A stretch of DNA of 64,000 bases from Rufibacter glacialis (GTDB lineage: Bacteria; Bacteroidota; Bacteroidia; Cytophagales; Hymenobacteraceae). Where the stretch lies: NCBI RefSeq assembly GCF_008271745.1, contig NZ_VKKZ01000020.1:372001-436000 (forward strand), read 5' to 3'. The position numbers were made by a program, and so were the translations under genes. Below the pieces are notes generated by a model. The model did no database searches and had not been told where the DNA came from. It was given only the letters and a program-made list of their open reading frames with translations. Positions 47,356 through 56,643 of the stretch are shown here, piece by piece (within the stretch, counting starts at the first letter, position 1; each line of letters opens with the position of its first letter).

Positions 47356-49143
47356 TCAATCCAATTTAAGAACTGCCAGGAAGGCTTCCTGCGGAATTTC
47401 CACGTTGCCCACTTGGCGCATACGCTTCTTCCCTTTCTTCTGTTTTTCAAGGAGCTTCCGTTTACGGGAAATGTCCCCTCCGTAACACTTGGCCAATACG
47501 TTCTTGCGCAGGGCTTTCACTGTTTCCCGGGCAATGATCTTCTGCCCAATAGCGGCCTGGATGGCAATCTCGAACATCTGGCGGGGCAACAGTTCCTGCA
47601 GTTTCTCGCAGAGGCGCTTGCCCCAGTCATAGGCTTTGTCACGGTGCACAATGGCACTCAGGGCATCCACCTTCTCCCCGTTGAGCATGATGTCCAGTTT
47701 CACCATGTGCGATTCCCGGAACCCGATGAGCTCGTAGTCCAGCGAGGCATAGCCCCGGCTGATGGTTTTGAGTTTGTCAAAGAAGTCAAACACGATCTCA
47801 GCCAGCGGCATCTCAAAGATCAGCTCTACCCGGTCAGAGGTCAGGAAGTTCTGGGCTTTCAGGATGGCCCGCTTGTCCATACAAAGGGAGATGATAGGCC
47901 CAATATATTCTGCTTTGGAGATGATCTGCGCCTTGATGAACGGCTCCTCAATGTGGTCAATGTAATTCGGCTCCGGCATCTCAGAAGGTGCGTTCACCTT
48001 GATCTCCCCGTCTTTAGTGGTAAAGGCTTTGAACTGCACACTGGGCACCGTGGTGATCACGGTCATGTCAAACTCGCGCTCCAGGCGTTCCTGCACAATC
48101 TCCATGTGGAGCATGCCCAAAAACCCGCACCGGAACCCGAAACCCAGGGCCGCCGAAGTTTCCGGCTCCCACACCAAAGAAGCATCATTCAATTGAAGCT
48201 TCTCCATGGAAGAGCGCAGTTCTTCGTACTCCGTAGTCTCAACCGGGTAGATACCGGCGAATACCATAGGTTTCACCTCTTCAAACCCCTGGATCTGGAT
48301 GGTGTCAGGATTAGCGGCATGGGTAATGGTGTCCCCTACCTTCACCTCTTTGGCATTCTTGATGCCCGAGATAAGGTACCCCACGTTGCCAGCTCCCAGC
48401 ACCTGTCTTGGTTCCTGGTTTAGCTTAAGCACGCCAATTTCATCGGCCTCATATTGCTTGCCGGTGGCAATGAATTTCACCTTATCGCCTTTGCGCAGGG
48501 TGCCGTTCATGATCCGGAAGTACACTTCAATCCCGCGGTACGAGTTGAACACCGAGTCAAAGATCAAGGCCTGCAAAGGAGCATCCGGATCACCCTTCGG
48601 GGCGGAGATACGTTCGCAGATAGCGTTCAGGATATCCTCAATACCGATACCTGCCTTGCCCGAGGCATGGATAATGTCTTCTCTCTCGCAGCCAATGAGG
48701 TCAATGATCTGGTCGCTCACCTCTTCCGGCATGGCGTGTGGCAGGTCTATTTTATTCAGCACCGGAATAATCTCCAGGTCGTTGCCAATGGCCAAGTACA
48801 GGTTGGAGATGGTCTGGGCCTCAATGCCCTGGGAGGCATCTACAATAAGAAGGGCTCCTTCACAGGCGGCAATAGACCGCGATACCTCATAGCTAAAGTC
48901 TACGTGGCCCGGGGTATCAATAAGGTTAAGCACAAAGGGCTCCCCTTTGTATATATAGTTCATCTGGATGGCGTGGCTCTTGATAGTGATGCCGCGTTCC
49001 CGTTCCAGGTCCATGTTGTCTAAGAGTTGGTGCTGCATTTCCCGCTCAGACACCGACTGGGTAAACTCCAGCAGGCGGTCAGCGAGCGTACTCTTACCGT
49101 GGTCAATATGCGCAATGATGCAAAAATTGCGGATGTTCTTCAT
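47356..49143 (-). CDS. lepA: Elongation factor 4 (LepA)
   Basis: Read from [19 protein letters not shown] (49143) it has 595 aa; the ORF adds three residues upstream. GTPase motifs [21 protein letters not shown] and NKIDLPHA are intact, followed by EF-G-like domains II, III and V and the LepA-specific C-terminal domain ([47 protein letters not shown]). It back-translocates or remodels stalled ribosomes. A strong promoter box lies 20 bp upstream. Confidence 0.98.
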   Translation of the reverse strand: MKNIRNFCIIAHIDHGKSTLADRLLEFTQSVSEREMQHQLLDNMDLERERGITIKSHAIQMNYIYKGEPFVLNLIDTPGHVDFSYEVSRSIAACEGALLIVDASQGIEAQTISNLYLAIGNDLEIIPVLNKIDLPHAMPEEVSDQIIDLIGCEREDIIHASGKAGIGIEDILNAICERISAPKGDPDAPLQALIFDSVFNSYRGIEVYFRIMNGTLRKGDKVKFIATGKQYEADEIGVLKLNQEPRQVLGAGNVGYLISGIKNAKEVKVGDTITHAANPDTIQIQGFEEVKPMVFAGIYPVETTEYEELRSSMEKLQLNDASLVWEPETSAALGFGFRCGFLGMLHMEIVQERLEREFDMTVITTVPSVQFKAFTTKDGEIKVNAPSEMPEPNYIDHIEEPFIKAQIISKAEYIGPIISLCMDKRAILKAQNFLTSDRVELIFEMPLAEIVFDFFDKLKTISRGYASLDYELIGFRESHMVKLDIMLNGEKVDALSAIVHRDKAYDWGKRLCEKLQELLPRQMFEIAIQAAIGQKIIARETVKALRKNVLAKCYGGDISRKRKLLEKQKKGKKRMRQVGNVEIPQEAFLAVLKLD

Positions 49144-49162
49144 AGGAATCAATTACAAAGAC

Positions 49163-49170
49163 CAAAGATA
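49163..49170 (-). promoter_or_regulatory. -7 promoter box of lepA
   Basis: The complement reads TATCTTTG, an exact TAnnTTTG match, 20 bp upstream of the lepA start. Confidence 0.55.
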
Positions 49171-49299
49171 CAAAGAAAACCGGGCAGCTGGAATGGGTTT
49201 AGGGCCGCAGGTGCGACTTTTTATGGAGAAGTCTACTTTTTTAGATAATTTTTGAAAACTTACCGCCTCCTGCCTTTGGTACCTTTCAGGGGCCTAACA

Positions 49300-49345
49300 A
49301 AGGACTTGCCCATAGCAGATTTACCTCTGCTATGGGCAAGTCCTT
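49300..49345. other. Long hairpin without T-run
   Basis: A 19-bp perfect stem (49300-49318 and 49327-49345) with loop ATTTACCT. Neither strand has a following T-run, so it is not a canonical terminator. It could be an mRNA or regulatory structure. No gene lies in 49171-49482. Confidence 0.5.
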
Positions 49346-49482
49346 AAAAAAGCTAAAAAATAAGACGTACTAAAAATCCGGAAGGCCCCTTTTAAACCAC
49401 TTTATAAAAAAGAGCCAGTAAGCTCCTTCAAGAACATAAAGGTGACATCAATTCGGGTAGATCCAGTATTATCTATTTAAAA

Positions 49483-50187
49483 ATGAATCCTATCAAAGAT
49501 TATTTAAAAACGCTTTTACTCAAATCAGGCTATACCCTATTAAAAGGTGATATTCGGAAAAATGTAAAGGAAAATGCAGTTTTCTCCCCCTTGCCAAATC
49601 ACTTGGTTAGCAACGCCAAAGTTTGTGTGGATAGAATTGAAGCCTTGAAATTATTACCCAAAGGAGGAGTAGCTGTTGAGGTGGGTGTTGGCTATGGGGA
49701 TTTCAGCAAACATATTTTGGAAATCGTACAACCAGAAAAATTTATCGGCATTGATATCTTTGGTTTTAAAGAAGGCAAGGAACCATGGGGTTGTCAGTTC
49801 CTTAAGGAAACTAAATGCAGCCACCTTGAATACTATAAGAAGCAACTCCAGGAATATATAGACAAAGATATAGCGCAGGTAAAACAAGGTCTTTCCTGGG
49901 CAATGCTTCAGGAAATTCCTGACCATTCGGTTGACTTTATGTACGTGGATGCTGACCATACCTATGAATCTGTTGCGAAGGAAATAGAAGTCATAAAGCA
50001 TAAGATTAAACCAACGGGCATTATCCAATTCAACGATTATACCTTATTTGACCAAAATGGCTTATTCCCTTTTGGGGTACCTAAAGCGGTGCATCAATTC
50101 ATGATCGAAGAGCAGTATGAGATGCTTTACCTGTGCTTACACCAGGAAGGTTTCTATGATGTTGTTTTAAGAAAATGGGCGCCCTAA
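49483..50187 (+). CDS. Class I SAM-dependent methyltransferase
   Basis: This 234-aa protein has a Rossmann methyltransferase core: motif I VAVEVGVGYGDFSKHI near 67-82, FIGIDIFGF (acidic post-I), VDFMYVDADHTYESVAKEI, and PTGIIQFNDYTLFD. It matches the Methyltransf_24 type. Its lower GC content by eye than the flanking genes suggests recent transfer. Substrate unknown. The start is at ATG 49483; an upstream AT-rich block may hold its promoter. Confidence 0.82.
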   Translation: MNPIKDYLKTLLLKSGYTLLKGDIRKNVKENAVFSPLPNHLVSNAKVCVDRIEALKLLPKGGVAVEVGVGYGDFSKHILEIVQPEKFIGIDIFGFKEGKEPWGCQFLKETKCSHLEYYKKQLQEYIDKDIAQVKQGLSWAMLQEIPDHSVDFMYVDADHTYESVAKEIEVIKHKIKPTGIIQFNDYTLFDQNGLFPFGVPKAVHQFMIEEQYEMLYLCLHQEGFYDVVLRKWAP

Positions 50188-50193
50188 TCCTGC

Positions 50194-50232
50194 GGTTTAG
50201 GTTCTATTTTTAAAAAAAGGGGCAAAAACACC
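50194..50232. repeat. Copy of dispersed intergenic repeat
   Basis: GGTTTAGGTTCTATTTTT, A7, GGGGCAAAAACACC, following the methyltransferase stop. Confidence 0.45.
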
Positions 50233-50296
50233 TCCCTACTTTCTTAATTGGGTTTATGACTAAAAACTGTACCTGAGTTTACCGTATACCTTAGGT

Positions 50297-50788
50297 ATGG
50301 AAAACGACTACACTATCCCTACCCAAACCCAGATAGGCCATGTCCATTTAAAGGTGGCCGATCTGGAGAGATCCCTTGGGTTTTACCGCGATCTGCTGGG
50401 CTTTGAGGTGACCATCATGTACGGGACCCAGGCGGCATTTCTTTCCGCGGGAGGTTACCACCACCACATTGGATTGAACACTTGGCACAGCCTAGGAGCC
50501 TCTCCTGCCCCGAGAAACAGCCCGGGGCTTTACCACACCGCCATACTTTACCCAACCAGGAAGGATCTGGCAAGCATTTTGGTTCGGCTCTTGAAAGCGA
50601 ACTATCCCCTTTCTGGCGCCAGCGACCATGGTGTATCTGAGGCCCTGTACCTGAACGACCCAGATGGGAACGGGGTAGAGTTATACTGGGACCTGCCCAA
50701 AGAACTCTGGCCCTCCAAACCAGACGGCTCCCTGGACATGTACACAAAAGAATTGAATCTCAATGATCTGATAAAAGAAGTCTATTAG
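50297..50788 (+). CDS. VOC-family protein (catechol dioxygenase/glyoxalase-like)
   Basis: A 163-aa vicinal-oxygen-chelate protein. Metal ligands: His in IGHVHLKV, His in LYHTAILYP, Glu in GVELYWDLP. HHHIGLNTWHS and NDPDGNGVELYWD match the CatE-like subgroup, which includes extradiol dioxygenase-like N-terminal halves. It probably binds Fe2+ or Mn2+. The substrate is unknown. It stands alone. Confidence 0.85.
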   Translation: MENDYTIPTQTQIGHVHLKVADLERSLGFYRDLLGFEVTIMYGTQAAFLSAGGYHHHIGLNTWHSLGASPAPRNSPGLYHTAILYPTRKDLASILVRLLKANYPLSGASDHGVSEALYLNDPDGNGVELYWDLPKELWPSKPDGSLDMYTKELNLNDLIKEVY

Positions 50789-51076
50789 AGGACAGGGTTT
50801 AAAAAGGAGCCAACGAAGGGTCTTCTTGTTTCAAGATAAGCCGGTATGGGAAGGGCCCCATTACTACCTTCCCTCAGTCCTTTCAAAGTCTTGTTTCTTT
50901 TAAGGTGCGTTTATCCTACTTCATTTTCATGCTTAATCTTGCAGATAATATCCTTTTAGCGGTTTTCAGTTAAAAAAACCCACGAGATCATAAACCAGGT
51001 AAACAGATGTATCTCCCCTTTTCCCGGGGTTTGAAATATTATTACCGATGGCTCTTGTTTTTCCCGGGCTTCTTTT
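50789..51076. other. Gene-free promoter region of the membrane-protein cluster
   Basis: No gene is seen. Near its end, TTG (51055-51057) and TAACTTTG (51077-51084) are 19 bp apart, the spacing of a Bacteroidota -33/-7 promoter for the gene at 51104. Confidence 0.4.
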
Positions 51077-51078
51077 TA

Positions 51079-51100
51079 ACTTTGAAACGCAAAGTACTTT
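51079..51100. promoter_or_regulatory. Operator-like site 1 (upstream of 51104)
   Basis: ACTTTG-AAACG-CAAAGT followed by ACTTT, with a second palindrome AAAGTACTTT overlapping its right half. It overlaps the -7 box, so a bound protein would block initiation. Nearly identical copies occur at 52059 and 54719. The small winged-helix regulator at 51735 is the likely ligand. Confidence 0.65.
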
Positions 51101-51103
51101 ATT

Positions 51104-51727
51104 ATGAATCAACAGCAAGACCAACTAGAAGCCCTGCACGAGATCCGGAACATCATGGATCGTTCTTCCCGCTTCATCTCGCTCAGCGGATTGTCTGGCG
51201 TGTTTGCCGGTCTATCGGCTTTGGCTGGGGCTGCGGTGGTGAAATGGTACTTTAGCCAACACAATATTAACTATTACCAAGACCTTGACCGAAGCTTTAC
51301 CCGCGAAGATATCTTGTTTTTAGTGGCGGTGGGGGTTGGGGTACTGATCCTCGCCTCTTGTACCGCCACGTATTTCACCGCCCGTAACGCCCGCAAAAAG
51401 AACCAGCGCACCTGGGACAACCAATCCAAGCGGTTGTTGATGAACCTGGCCATTCCCCTGGCCACCGGCGGGGCTTTCTGCGCTATCCTGGTTTACCACC
51501 AACTCTATTACCTGGTGGCCCCTGCCATGCTCCTTTTTTATGGATTGGCTTTGCTGAACGGCAGCAAATTCACGTTAAGCGACATCCGCTACCTTGGCAT
51601 CTTTGAGATTGTCTTGGGGTTGCTGGCGAGCGTATTCGTAAGTTATGGCTTGATTCTCTGGACCGTAGGATTTGGCATGTTGCACATAGTCTACGGGGCG
51701 CTGGTGTACTTTAAATACGAACGCTAG
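51104..51727 (+). CDS. Membrane protein of unknown function, partner of winged-helix regulator
   Basis: The 207-aa product has a soluble N-terminus (MNQQQDQLEALHEIRNIMDRSSRF) and about five to six membrane helices from residue 27 onward (LSGLSGVFAGLSALAGAAVV, ILFLVAVGVGVLIL, LAIPLATGGAFCAILVY, and a C-terminal pair). It precedes the regulator by 7 bp, so the two are one operon. Operators of the same type stand upstream of this gene, a second membrane-protein operon and a serine hydrolase. It may be the regulator's sensor or target. Confidence 0.75.
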   Translation: MNQQQDQLEALHEIRNIMDRSSRFISLSGLSGVFAGLSALAGAAVVKWYFSQHNINYYQDLDRSFTREDILFLVAVGVGVLILASCTATYFTARNARKKNQRTWDNQSKRLLMNLAIPLATGGAFCAILVYHQLYYLVAPAMLLFYGLALLNGSKFTLSDIRYLGIFEIVLGLLASVFVSYGLILWTVGFGMLHIVYGALVYFKYER

Positions 51728-51734
51728 CAGACCT

Positions 51735-52043
51735 GTGAAAAACTATCTTGAAAATATAAACAAGGCCTTTGAGAGCAGGGCGCGGTTGGGCATTATGTCG
51801 GTGCTGATGGTAGAGGAGAAGGTGGATTTCAATACCTTGAAAGATACCCTGCAACTCACAGATGGCAACCTAGCCAGCCACCTACGGGCCCTGGAAGAAG
51901 CTGAATACTTGCGCGTAGAAAAGCAGTTCGTAGGCCGTAAACCCCAGACCACCTACTATGCCTCCCCCGCTGGCCGCGAAGCCTTCAAAAGCCATTTAGA
52001 TGCTTTGGAACAACTAATTTTAAACAACCGCCAAAAAGACTAA
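51735..52043 (+). CDS. Winged-helix transcriptional regulator (HTH_34-like)
   Basis: The ORF begins with GTG at 51735 and gives 102 aa. The single winged-helix domain has FESRARLGIMSVLMVEEKVDF, LKDTLQLTDGNLASHLRALEEAEYLRVEKQF (recognition helix and turn), and a wing VGRKPQTTYYAS. This is the ArsR/MarR-like HTH_34 fold found in Bacteroidota membrane-protein operons. It has no sensor domain, so it probably responds to a partner or ligand. It is expected to bind the palindromes at 51079, 52059 and 54719. Confidence 0.85.
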   Translation: MKNYLENINKAFESRARLGIMSVLMVEEKVDFNTLKDTLQLTDGNLASHLRALEEAEYLRVEKQFVGRKPQTTYYASPAGREAFKSHLDALEQLILNNRQKD

Positions 52044-52058
52044 AATTTTTGTTCTTCC

Positions 52059-52080
52059 ACTTTGAAACTCAAAGTACTTT
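52059..52080. promoter_or_regulatory. Operator-like site 2 (upstream of 52122)
   Basis: ACTTTG-AAACT-CAAAGT then ACTTT: one base differs from site 1. It lies between the regulator and the next operon. Confidence 0.65.
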
Positions 52081-52121
52081 AATCGTAAATTATCTCAAAG
52101 TCCATCTTCACTCCTACCACT

Positions 52122-52460
52122 ATGGCAAAGCAACATAACCTTCCGCATCACCAGCCTCTCCCGCCTTTCCTTAAGGCTGCTTTGATGGGGGCCGGCCTCG
52201 CCTTTCTACTTGTTTCCTTTTTTGTGCTGCTCTTAGGCAGCGGGGATTCCAGCTATGGAGCGTGGGTTTTCTTACCTATGGCCACGGTGTCTTTGGGGGG
52301 TGCCATGGGCGGTGTTCTCCTCTCCTACTTGATGGGCCTCTTGCAAAATCAAAGGGTTTGGCAAACGAGAATCGGGCTTTTTGCAGGAAGTCTGTTGTAC
52401 CTGGTTCTTCTCTGGCTTAGCCTGGTAGCGGCCCTTAGTGTCACTGGCCACTGGGACTAA
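52122..52460 (+). CDS. Small membrane protein, unknown
   Basis: The 112-aa product has a short cytoplasmic N-terminus and about three membrane helices (ALMGAGLAFLLVSFFVLLLG, FLPMATVSLGGAMGGVLLSYLM, LFAGSLLYLVLLWLSLVAAL). No family recognised. It heads an operon with the DUF4153 gene 57 bp downstream, under operator site 2. Confidence 0.7.
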   Translation: MAKQHNLPHHQPLPPFLKAALMGAGLAFLLVSFFVLLLGSGDSSYGAWVFLPMATVSLGGAMGGVLLSYLMGLLQNQRVWQTRIGLFAGSLLYLVLLWLSLVAALSVTGHWD

Positions 52461-52517
52461 GCACCAGAGCCTTCCCTATTTACTCGTCTTATTTATAAAC
52501 TTCATTTATACAAAGCC

Positions 52518-53762
52518 ATGCGTGACGAAATACTTTCCAATCTACAGAATCCCAGACAACTGGAGAAGTTGTACCGGGGCAACAAAACTCCTTTTAAACG
52601 CGAGTTCAGTGGGTTATACCCTGAGTTGAAAGGCAATACCCTCGCAGATTACTGGCATGAGCGGCTGAACTATGAAACAGATGATATCTCCTGGGGGTCC
52701 AGAAATGAACTTCTGTTTGTGGCTGTCGCTTCGCTCATAGCAGGCATCCTGGCTAAATTTCCGGCCATTTTCGGCATTGAGGAGGAATTCTTCTATCCCC
52801 GCAACATCAGCTTCCTGGTATTCCCCTTTTTAGCGGCCTACTTCGGCTGGAAGAATAAACTCAGCTTAGCTAAAACCGCCCTGCTGGCCGGTGTGGTCCT
52901 CGTGTGCCTGGTGTACATCAACTCGTTGCCCCACAATCCCAACAGTGATACCCTGGTGCTGGCCTGCCTTCACCTGCCTTTACTGCTGTGGGGCGTGCTG
53001 GGGGTGTCGTTTGCGGGAAATGAATTCCGTGATCATAGAAAGCGCCTTGACTTCCTGCGTTTCAACGGGGACCTTGCCGTGATGGCCGCCTTGCTAGTGA
53101 TTGCCGGGGTGATCATGACCGGGATCACCATTGGGTTGTTTTCGTTGATCGGGTTCAACATTGAGAAGTTCTACTTTGAGTATGTGGTGGCGTTTGGGCT
53201 ACCAGCGGTGCCCATTGTGGCTACGTTTCTTACCCAAACCAACCCGCAACTGGTGAACAAAGTATCGCCGGTGATCGCCAAAATCTTCAGTCCGTTGGTG
53301 TTGGTTATGCTGGTGATCTATTTGGGGGCTATCATTTTCTCTGGCAAAGATCCTTACAATGACCGGGAGTTCCTGTTGCTATTCAACCTGTTGCTGATAG
53401 GCGTCATGGCCTTGATCTTCTTCTCCGTAGCAGAAAGTTCTACCAAAGAAAAATCTACCTCTGCCCTCTGGGTCCTCCTCCTCTTATCTATTGTGACGGT
53501 GGTAGTGAATGGCATTGCCTTGTCGGCGATCTCCTTCCGGATCTCTGAGTGGGGAATCACCCCGAACCGGGTGGCTGTTCTGGGCGGAAACGTGTTGATA
53601 TTGGTCCACCTTCTCTTGGTTACGGTGATGCTCTTCAAAGCCATCACCAAGAAGGCAGCTACCGCAGAGGTAGGAAGGGCCATTGCCTTGTATCTTCCGG
53701 TGTATCTCATCTGGACCGTGCTGGTTGTTTTCGTTTTCCCCTTGGTTTTCGGATTTAAATAA
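52518..53762 (+). CDS. DUF4153 multi-spanning membrane protein
   Basis: This 414-aa protein has about ten membrane helices after a soluble N-terminus (about 70 residues, with KLYRGNKTPFKREFSGLYPEL). The last third contains SEWGITPNRVAVLGGNVLILVHLLLV, as in DUF4153 proteins. The family has no known activity but often lies in envelope-related operons. It probably shares a promoter with the upstream small membrane gene under operator site 2. Confidence 0.78.
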   Translation: MRDEILSNLQNPRQLEKLYRGNKTPFKREFSGLYPELKGNTLADYWHERLNYETDDISWGSRNELLFVAVASLIAGILAKFPAIFGIEEEFFYPRNISFLVFPFLAAYFGWKNKLSLAKTALLAGVVLVCLVYINSLPHNPNSDTLVLACLHLPLLLWGVLGVSFAGNEFRDHRKRLDFLRFNGDLAVMAALLVIAGVIMTGITIGLFSLIGFNIEKFYFEYVVAFGLPAVPIVATFLTQTNPQLVNKVSPVIAKIFSPLVLVMLVIYLGAIIFSGKDPYNDREFLLLFNLLLIGVMALIFFSVAESSTKEKSTSALWVLLLLSIVTVVVNGIALSAISFRISEWGITPNRVAVLGGNVLILVHLLLVTVMLFKAITKKAATAEVGRAIALYLPVYLIWTVLVVFVFPLVFGFK

Positions 53763-53844
53763 GAAAACCAGCCGGCCCTATCCTTCAAAAAGTACCCGCC
53801 TTTTCAAGGCAATGAAATTTATAACCTATAAAAATAGCAGAACG

Positions 53845-54135
53845 ATGAACAAGACACTTAACCTAGGTGGTCATTTAATTAGTTGGTTTTTTGGCCTTTT
53901 AGTGGCGGCGGTAGGCCTCATCAATACGTTTTGGGGCAATGACCCGGGATTTGGGATTTTCCTGATCCTGCTGGCTTTCGTTTACTTCCCGCCGGCCAAC
54001 GTGATGCTCAAGGAAAAGACTGGATTTGCCATTCCCCTATTTGCCAAACTTCTTTTGGGGGTGTTCATCATCATGGCCGCCTTGGGCGTGGGAGAATTAT
54101 TTGATAAGATTGACCTGATGATGATGGATGTATAA
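53845..54135 (+). CDS. Small membrane protein, paralogue A
   Basis: I take the ATG at 53845 (MNKTLNLGGHLISWFFG); the ORF extends upstream to 53683 into the end of the preceding gene. The 96-aa product has three helices and the pattern GLINTFWGNDPGFGIFLILLAFVYFPPANVMLKEK. It aligns by eye with the next gene (PPxN, LLG, F-x-IP). It lies 82 bp after the DUF4153 gene. Confidence 0.7.
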   Translation: MNKTLNLGGHLISWFFGLLVAAVGLINTFWGNDPGFGIFLILLAFVYFPPANVMLKEKTGFAIPLFAKLLLGVFIIMAALGVGELFDKIDLMMMDV

Positions 54136-54231
54136 GCTTTCCGACCAGGTTCCATGTCCTGCGGCTTTCAACTTCCCTTGGACTGAACCTTGTTTTGAGG
54201 CGATTCTTTAAAAATAAGATTAGAAATCTAC

Positions 54232-54504
54232 ATGGAAGCGAAACTGACAATACCCTCTTTCTTTGGCTGGGCCTTTGGTACTCTTGTCTTTATAATTGGG
54301 GTGCTGAACTTGTTTTTAGTTCACCCAGTCCCTGGAATAGCCTACCTGCTTCTTTCCTTGGTGTATTGGCCGCCGGTCAATGCCCACCTTAAAAGGAGGT
54401 TCAACTTTTCTATTCCTGCTGCCCTTAAGATTCTCCTGGGCATTGTGCTCCTCCTCTTCACCTTAGGCGTGAGCGACTTAGGAGACATGATGGACAAACT
54501 GTAG
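54232..54504 (+). CDS. Small membrane protein, paralogue B
   Basis: The 90-aa product has the same layout as paralogue A: FFGWAFGTLVFIIGVLNLFLVHPVPGIAYLLLSLVYWPPVN, then FNFSIPAALKILLGIVLLLFTLG. Tandem duplication is likely. A short TTTCCCTAAGAGGGAAGC hairpin follows the stop. Function unknown. Confidence 0.72.
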   Translation: MEAKLTIPSFFGWAFGTLVFIIGVLNLFLVHPVPGIAYLLLSLVYWPPVNAHLKRRFNFSIPAALKILLGIVLLLFTLGVSDLGDMMDKL

Positions 54505-54718
54505 TTTCCCTAAGAGGGAAGCAAAATTTTTGACTTTACCCAACAGCTGGACCTCTAATACTTAGGCGGTTGGGGGATTTCCATGGACCTGAATAAGCTT
54601 CAAACCACCTGCCGCCAGAAAGCAACACCAGTATGAATGCCACGTTTGTTTACCTCTTGCTCTACAGGAAGATCCTGGGGTAAAATCAGAAAAAAATTTT
54701 ACTTTTTTTTGGCCGTTC

Positions 54719-54740
54719 ACTTTGAAACGCAAAGCACTTT
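54719..54740. promoter_or_regulatory. Operator-like site 3 (upstream of 54783)
   Basis: ACTTTG-AAACG-CAAAGC then ACTTT: the same site as 51079 with one change. It ends 42 bp before the serine hydrolase start, as site 2 does before its gene. Confidence 0.65.
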
Positions 54741-54782
54741 TTAATACCAAACAAATCATTAACCTTCTAAAACCCAACGCAT

Positions 54783-56507
54783 ATGAACCTTACAAATCCT
54801 TTCCCCATCAGCTGGAAACCTATCAGTTGCCAAAAAATACAAGATTTGCCTGCCCGATTGCGCCTATTTCATTTAGCCTTCCTGGCGATGGCATTTTCCT
54901 TGGCACCCTTCTCTGGTACAGCGCAGGATAAAACGGCCGAGATAGACAAGATCTTCAACTGGGCCACCAAAGACACCCCTGGGTGTGCCTGCGCGGTCTC
55001 GCAAAACGGGAAAGTAGTGGTGAACCGGGCCTACGGCTCCGCCGATCTGGAGCGGGAGGTGCCTTTAAGCCCAAACTCCATCTTTGATATCGGGTCGGTG
55101 AGGAAGCAGTTCATTGCGGCAGCCACCCTTCTGCTGGTAGAAGAAAAACGCCTTTCTCTTGCTGAAGACATCCATAAATACCTTCCGGAATTGCCTGATT
55201 ACGGCCACAAAATCACGCTGGACCACCTACTCACCCATACCAGCGGAATCCGGGACTGGACCGGGATGTTGTCGTTGGCCAACGGCAACCCAGACGCATT
55301 GACGCTCATTCTCCGCCAGCGCGGCCTCAATTTCGTGCCGGGCGAGGAATTCTCTTACTCCAACAGCGGCTACGTGCTACTGGTGGAGATTGTGGCCCGT
55401 ACCAGCGGCATGCCCTTTGCCGAGTTTGCCCGCCAACGTTTGTTTGAACCGCTCGGCATGAAATCTACTGCTTACGTCACTGACATGACCGCCACGGTCA
55501 AAAACCGGGCTCTGGCTTATGAAAAGCAGAAAGACGGCTGGAAATTGGATATGTACCTGGGCAATGACCGGGGCGGTGGCGCCATCCTCAGCACCGCTGG
55601 TGACCTGGTGCTCTGGAATGACGCCCTCACCGCCAACCGGTTAGGGGCCTTTGTGACCCAAAAGCTTCAGGAACCGGCTCAGCTGAACAACGGTAGAAAG
55701 CTTGGGTACGCCCGGGGCCTTTTCCTGGAGAATTTCCGGGGAGTCAAAGAGATATGGCATTCTGGCGGCGCGGCCGGGTACCATGCCTGGCTGGGCCGGT
55801 TCCCGGAGCAGGGCATCTCTGTGGCGGTGCTGTGCAATTCAGACGCCATGCCCGCTACTGCGGTGGCAGAACGCCTCACCGACCAATTCGTAACCTATGC
55901 TGATTCTCCCCAGGCCATGGCCAAAACCCCACCCGCTTTGTCTGGTGAGGCTCTGGAGGAAGCCAAAAGCAGAACCGGGCTTTTCTTCAACGAGCGTACC
56001 GGGGAACCCCTTCGGCTGGCTGTGGACCGCGACCGGTTCCGGGTGGCCGGGGGCCCCGGCCTGGTTCCGGTGGCCAAAGACCGGTACCAACGGCACGGGG
56101 CTTTTGTGCAGTTCATGTCTCAGGACGAATTTGAACTCCACTTTCTGTCACCAGACCAGTTTGCTCTCAAGTCCATGGAAGGCAAAACTACCCTGTATCG
56201 CCGGGCCCAGCCCTATGCTCCCACTACCGCAGATTTTCAGGCCTTCACCGGCCGCTACACCAGCAAGGAGGTGGGGGCCTTTTTTGACCTGTTTTCTGGA
56301 AAAGAGGGCTTAATGGGTCGTGCCAATGATGCCCCGGGCGCCGGATTTCAATTCAAACCGGTTACCCGTGACACCTTCCAGTTTGCCGGCATCACCTTGC
56401 GCTTCGTGCGGGACAAAGCCGGAAAGGTGGTAGCCCTTGATTACAGCAACCCGGTGGTCCGCAACATCAGGTTCACCAGGCAGCATGACCTCACCAGCCG
56501 CCGCTAA
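54783..56507 (+). CDS. Secreted serine hydrolase (beta-lactamase/penicillin-binding fold)
   Basis: This 574-aa protein has a long N-terminus with a hydrophobic export segment (about 28-48, LAFLAMAFSLAPFSGTAQ). The serine beta-lactamase-like domain has SxxK in IFDIGSVRKQF (Ser105, Lys108), YxN in YSNSGYV (Tyr192, Asn194) and an HSGG triad element in IWHSGGAAGYHAWLG. The C-terminal 200 residues form a beta-rich domain. It is probably a D-aminopeptidase or esterase rather than a resistance enzyme. The shared operator places it under the winged-helix regulator. Confidence 0.85.
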   Translation: MNLTNPFPISWKPISCQKIQDLPARLRLFHLAFLAMAFSLAPFSGTAQDKTAEIDKIFNWATKDTPGCACAVSQNGKVVVNRAYGSADLEREVPLSPNSIFDIGSVRKQFIAAATLLLVEEKRLSLAEDIHKYLPELPDYGHKITLDHLLTHTSGIRDWTGMLSLANGNPDALTLILRQRGLNFVPGEEFSYSNSGYVLLVEIVARTSGMPFAEFARQRLFEPLGMKSTAYVTDMTATVKNRALAYEKQKDGWKLDMYLGNDRGGGAILSTAGDLVLWNDALTANRLGAFVTQKLQEPAQLNNGRKLGYARGLFLENFRGVKEIWHSGGAAGYHAWLGRFPEQGISVAVLCNSDAMPATAVAERLTDQFVTYADSPQAMAKTPPALSGEALEEAKSRTGLFFNERTGEPLRLAVDRDRFRVAGGPGLVPVAKDRYQRHGAFVQFMSQDEFELHFLSPDQFALKSMEGKTTLYRRAQPYAPTTADFQAFTGRYTSKEVGAFFDLFSGKEGLMGRANDAPGAGFQFKPVTRDTFQFAGITLRFVRDKAGKVVALDYSNPVVRNIRFTRQHDLTSRR

Positions 56508-56534
56508 TCTTTCCTTACCCCTTCCTTAAAAAGC

Positions 56535-56582
56535 CCTTCTGATTAGGGTCTGTTTTTCCTGAAACAACCCCTAATCAGAAGG
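56535..56582. terminator. Hairpin after serine hydrolase gene
   Basis: CCTTCTGATTAGGG (56535-56548) pairs with 56569-56582 across a 20-base loop containing TGTTTTTCC. The T-run lies in the loop, not after the stem. It may instead be a variant of the dispersed repeat. Confidence 0.4.
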
Positions 56583-56643
56583 CGGAGGGATTCTCTCCTT
56601 CCTCTAATGATTCAAACTACCTCCAGCATCTAAAAGAAAGAAC

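Noticed and set aside
47332-48423. 363-aa ORF opposite lepA
   Set aside because: It is a shadow of lepA in another frame; the lepA motifs are complete on the minus strand.
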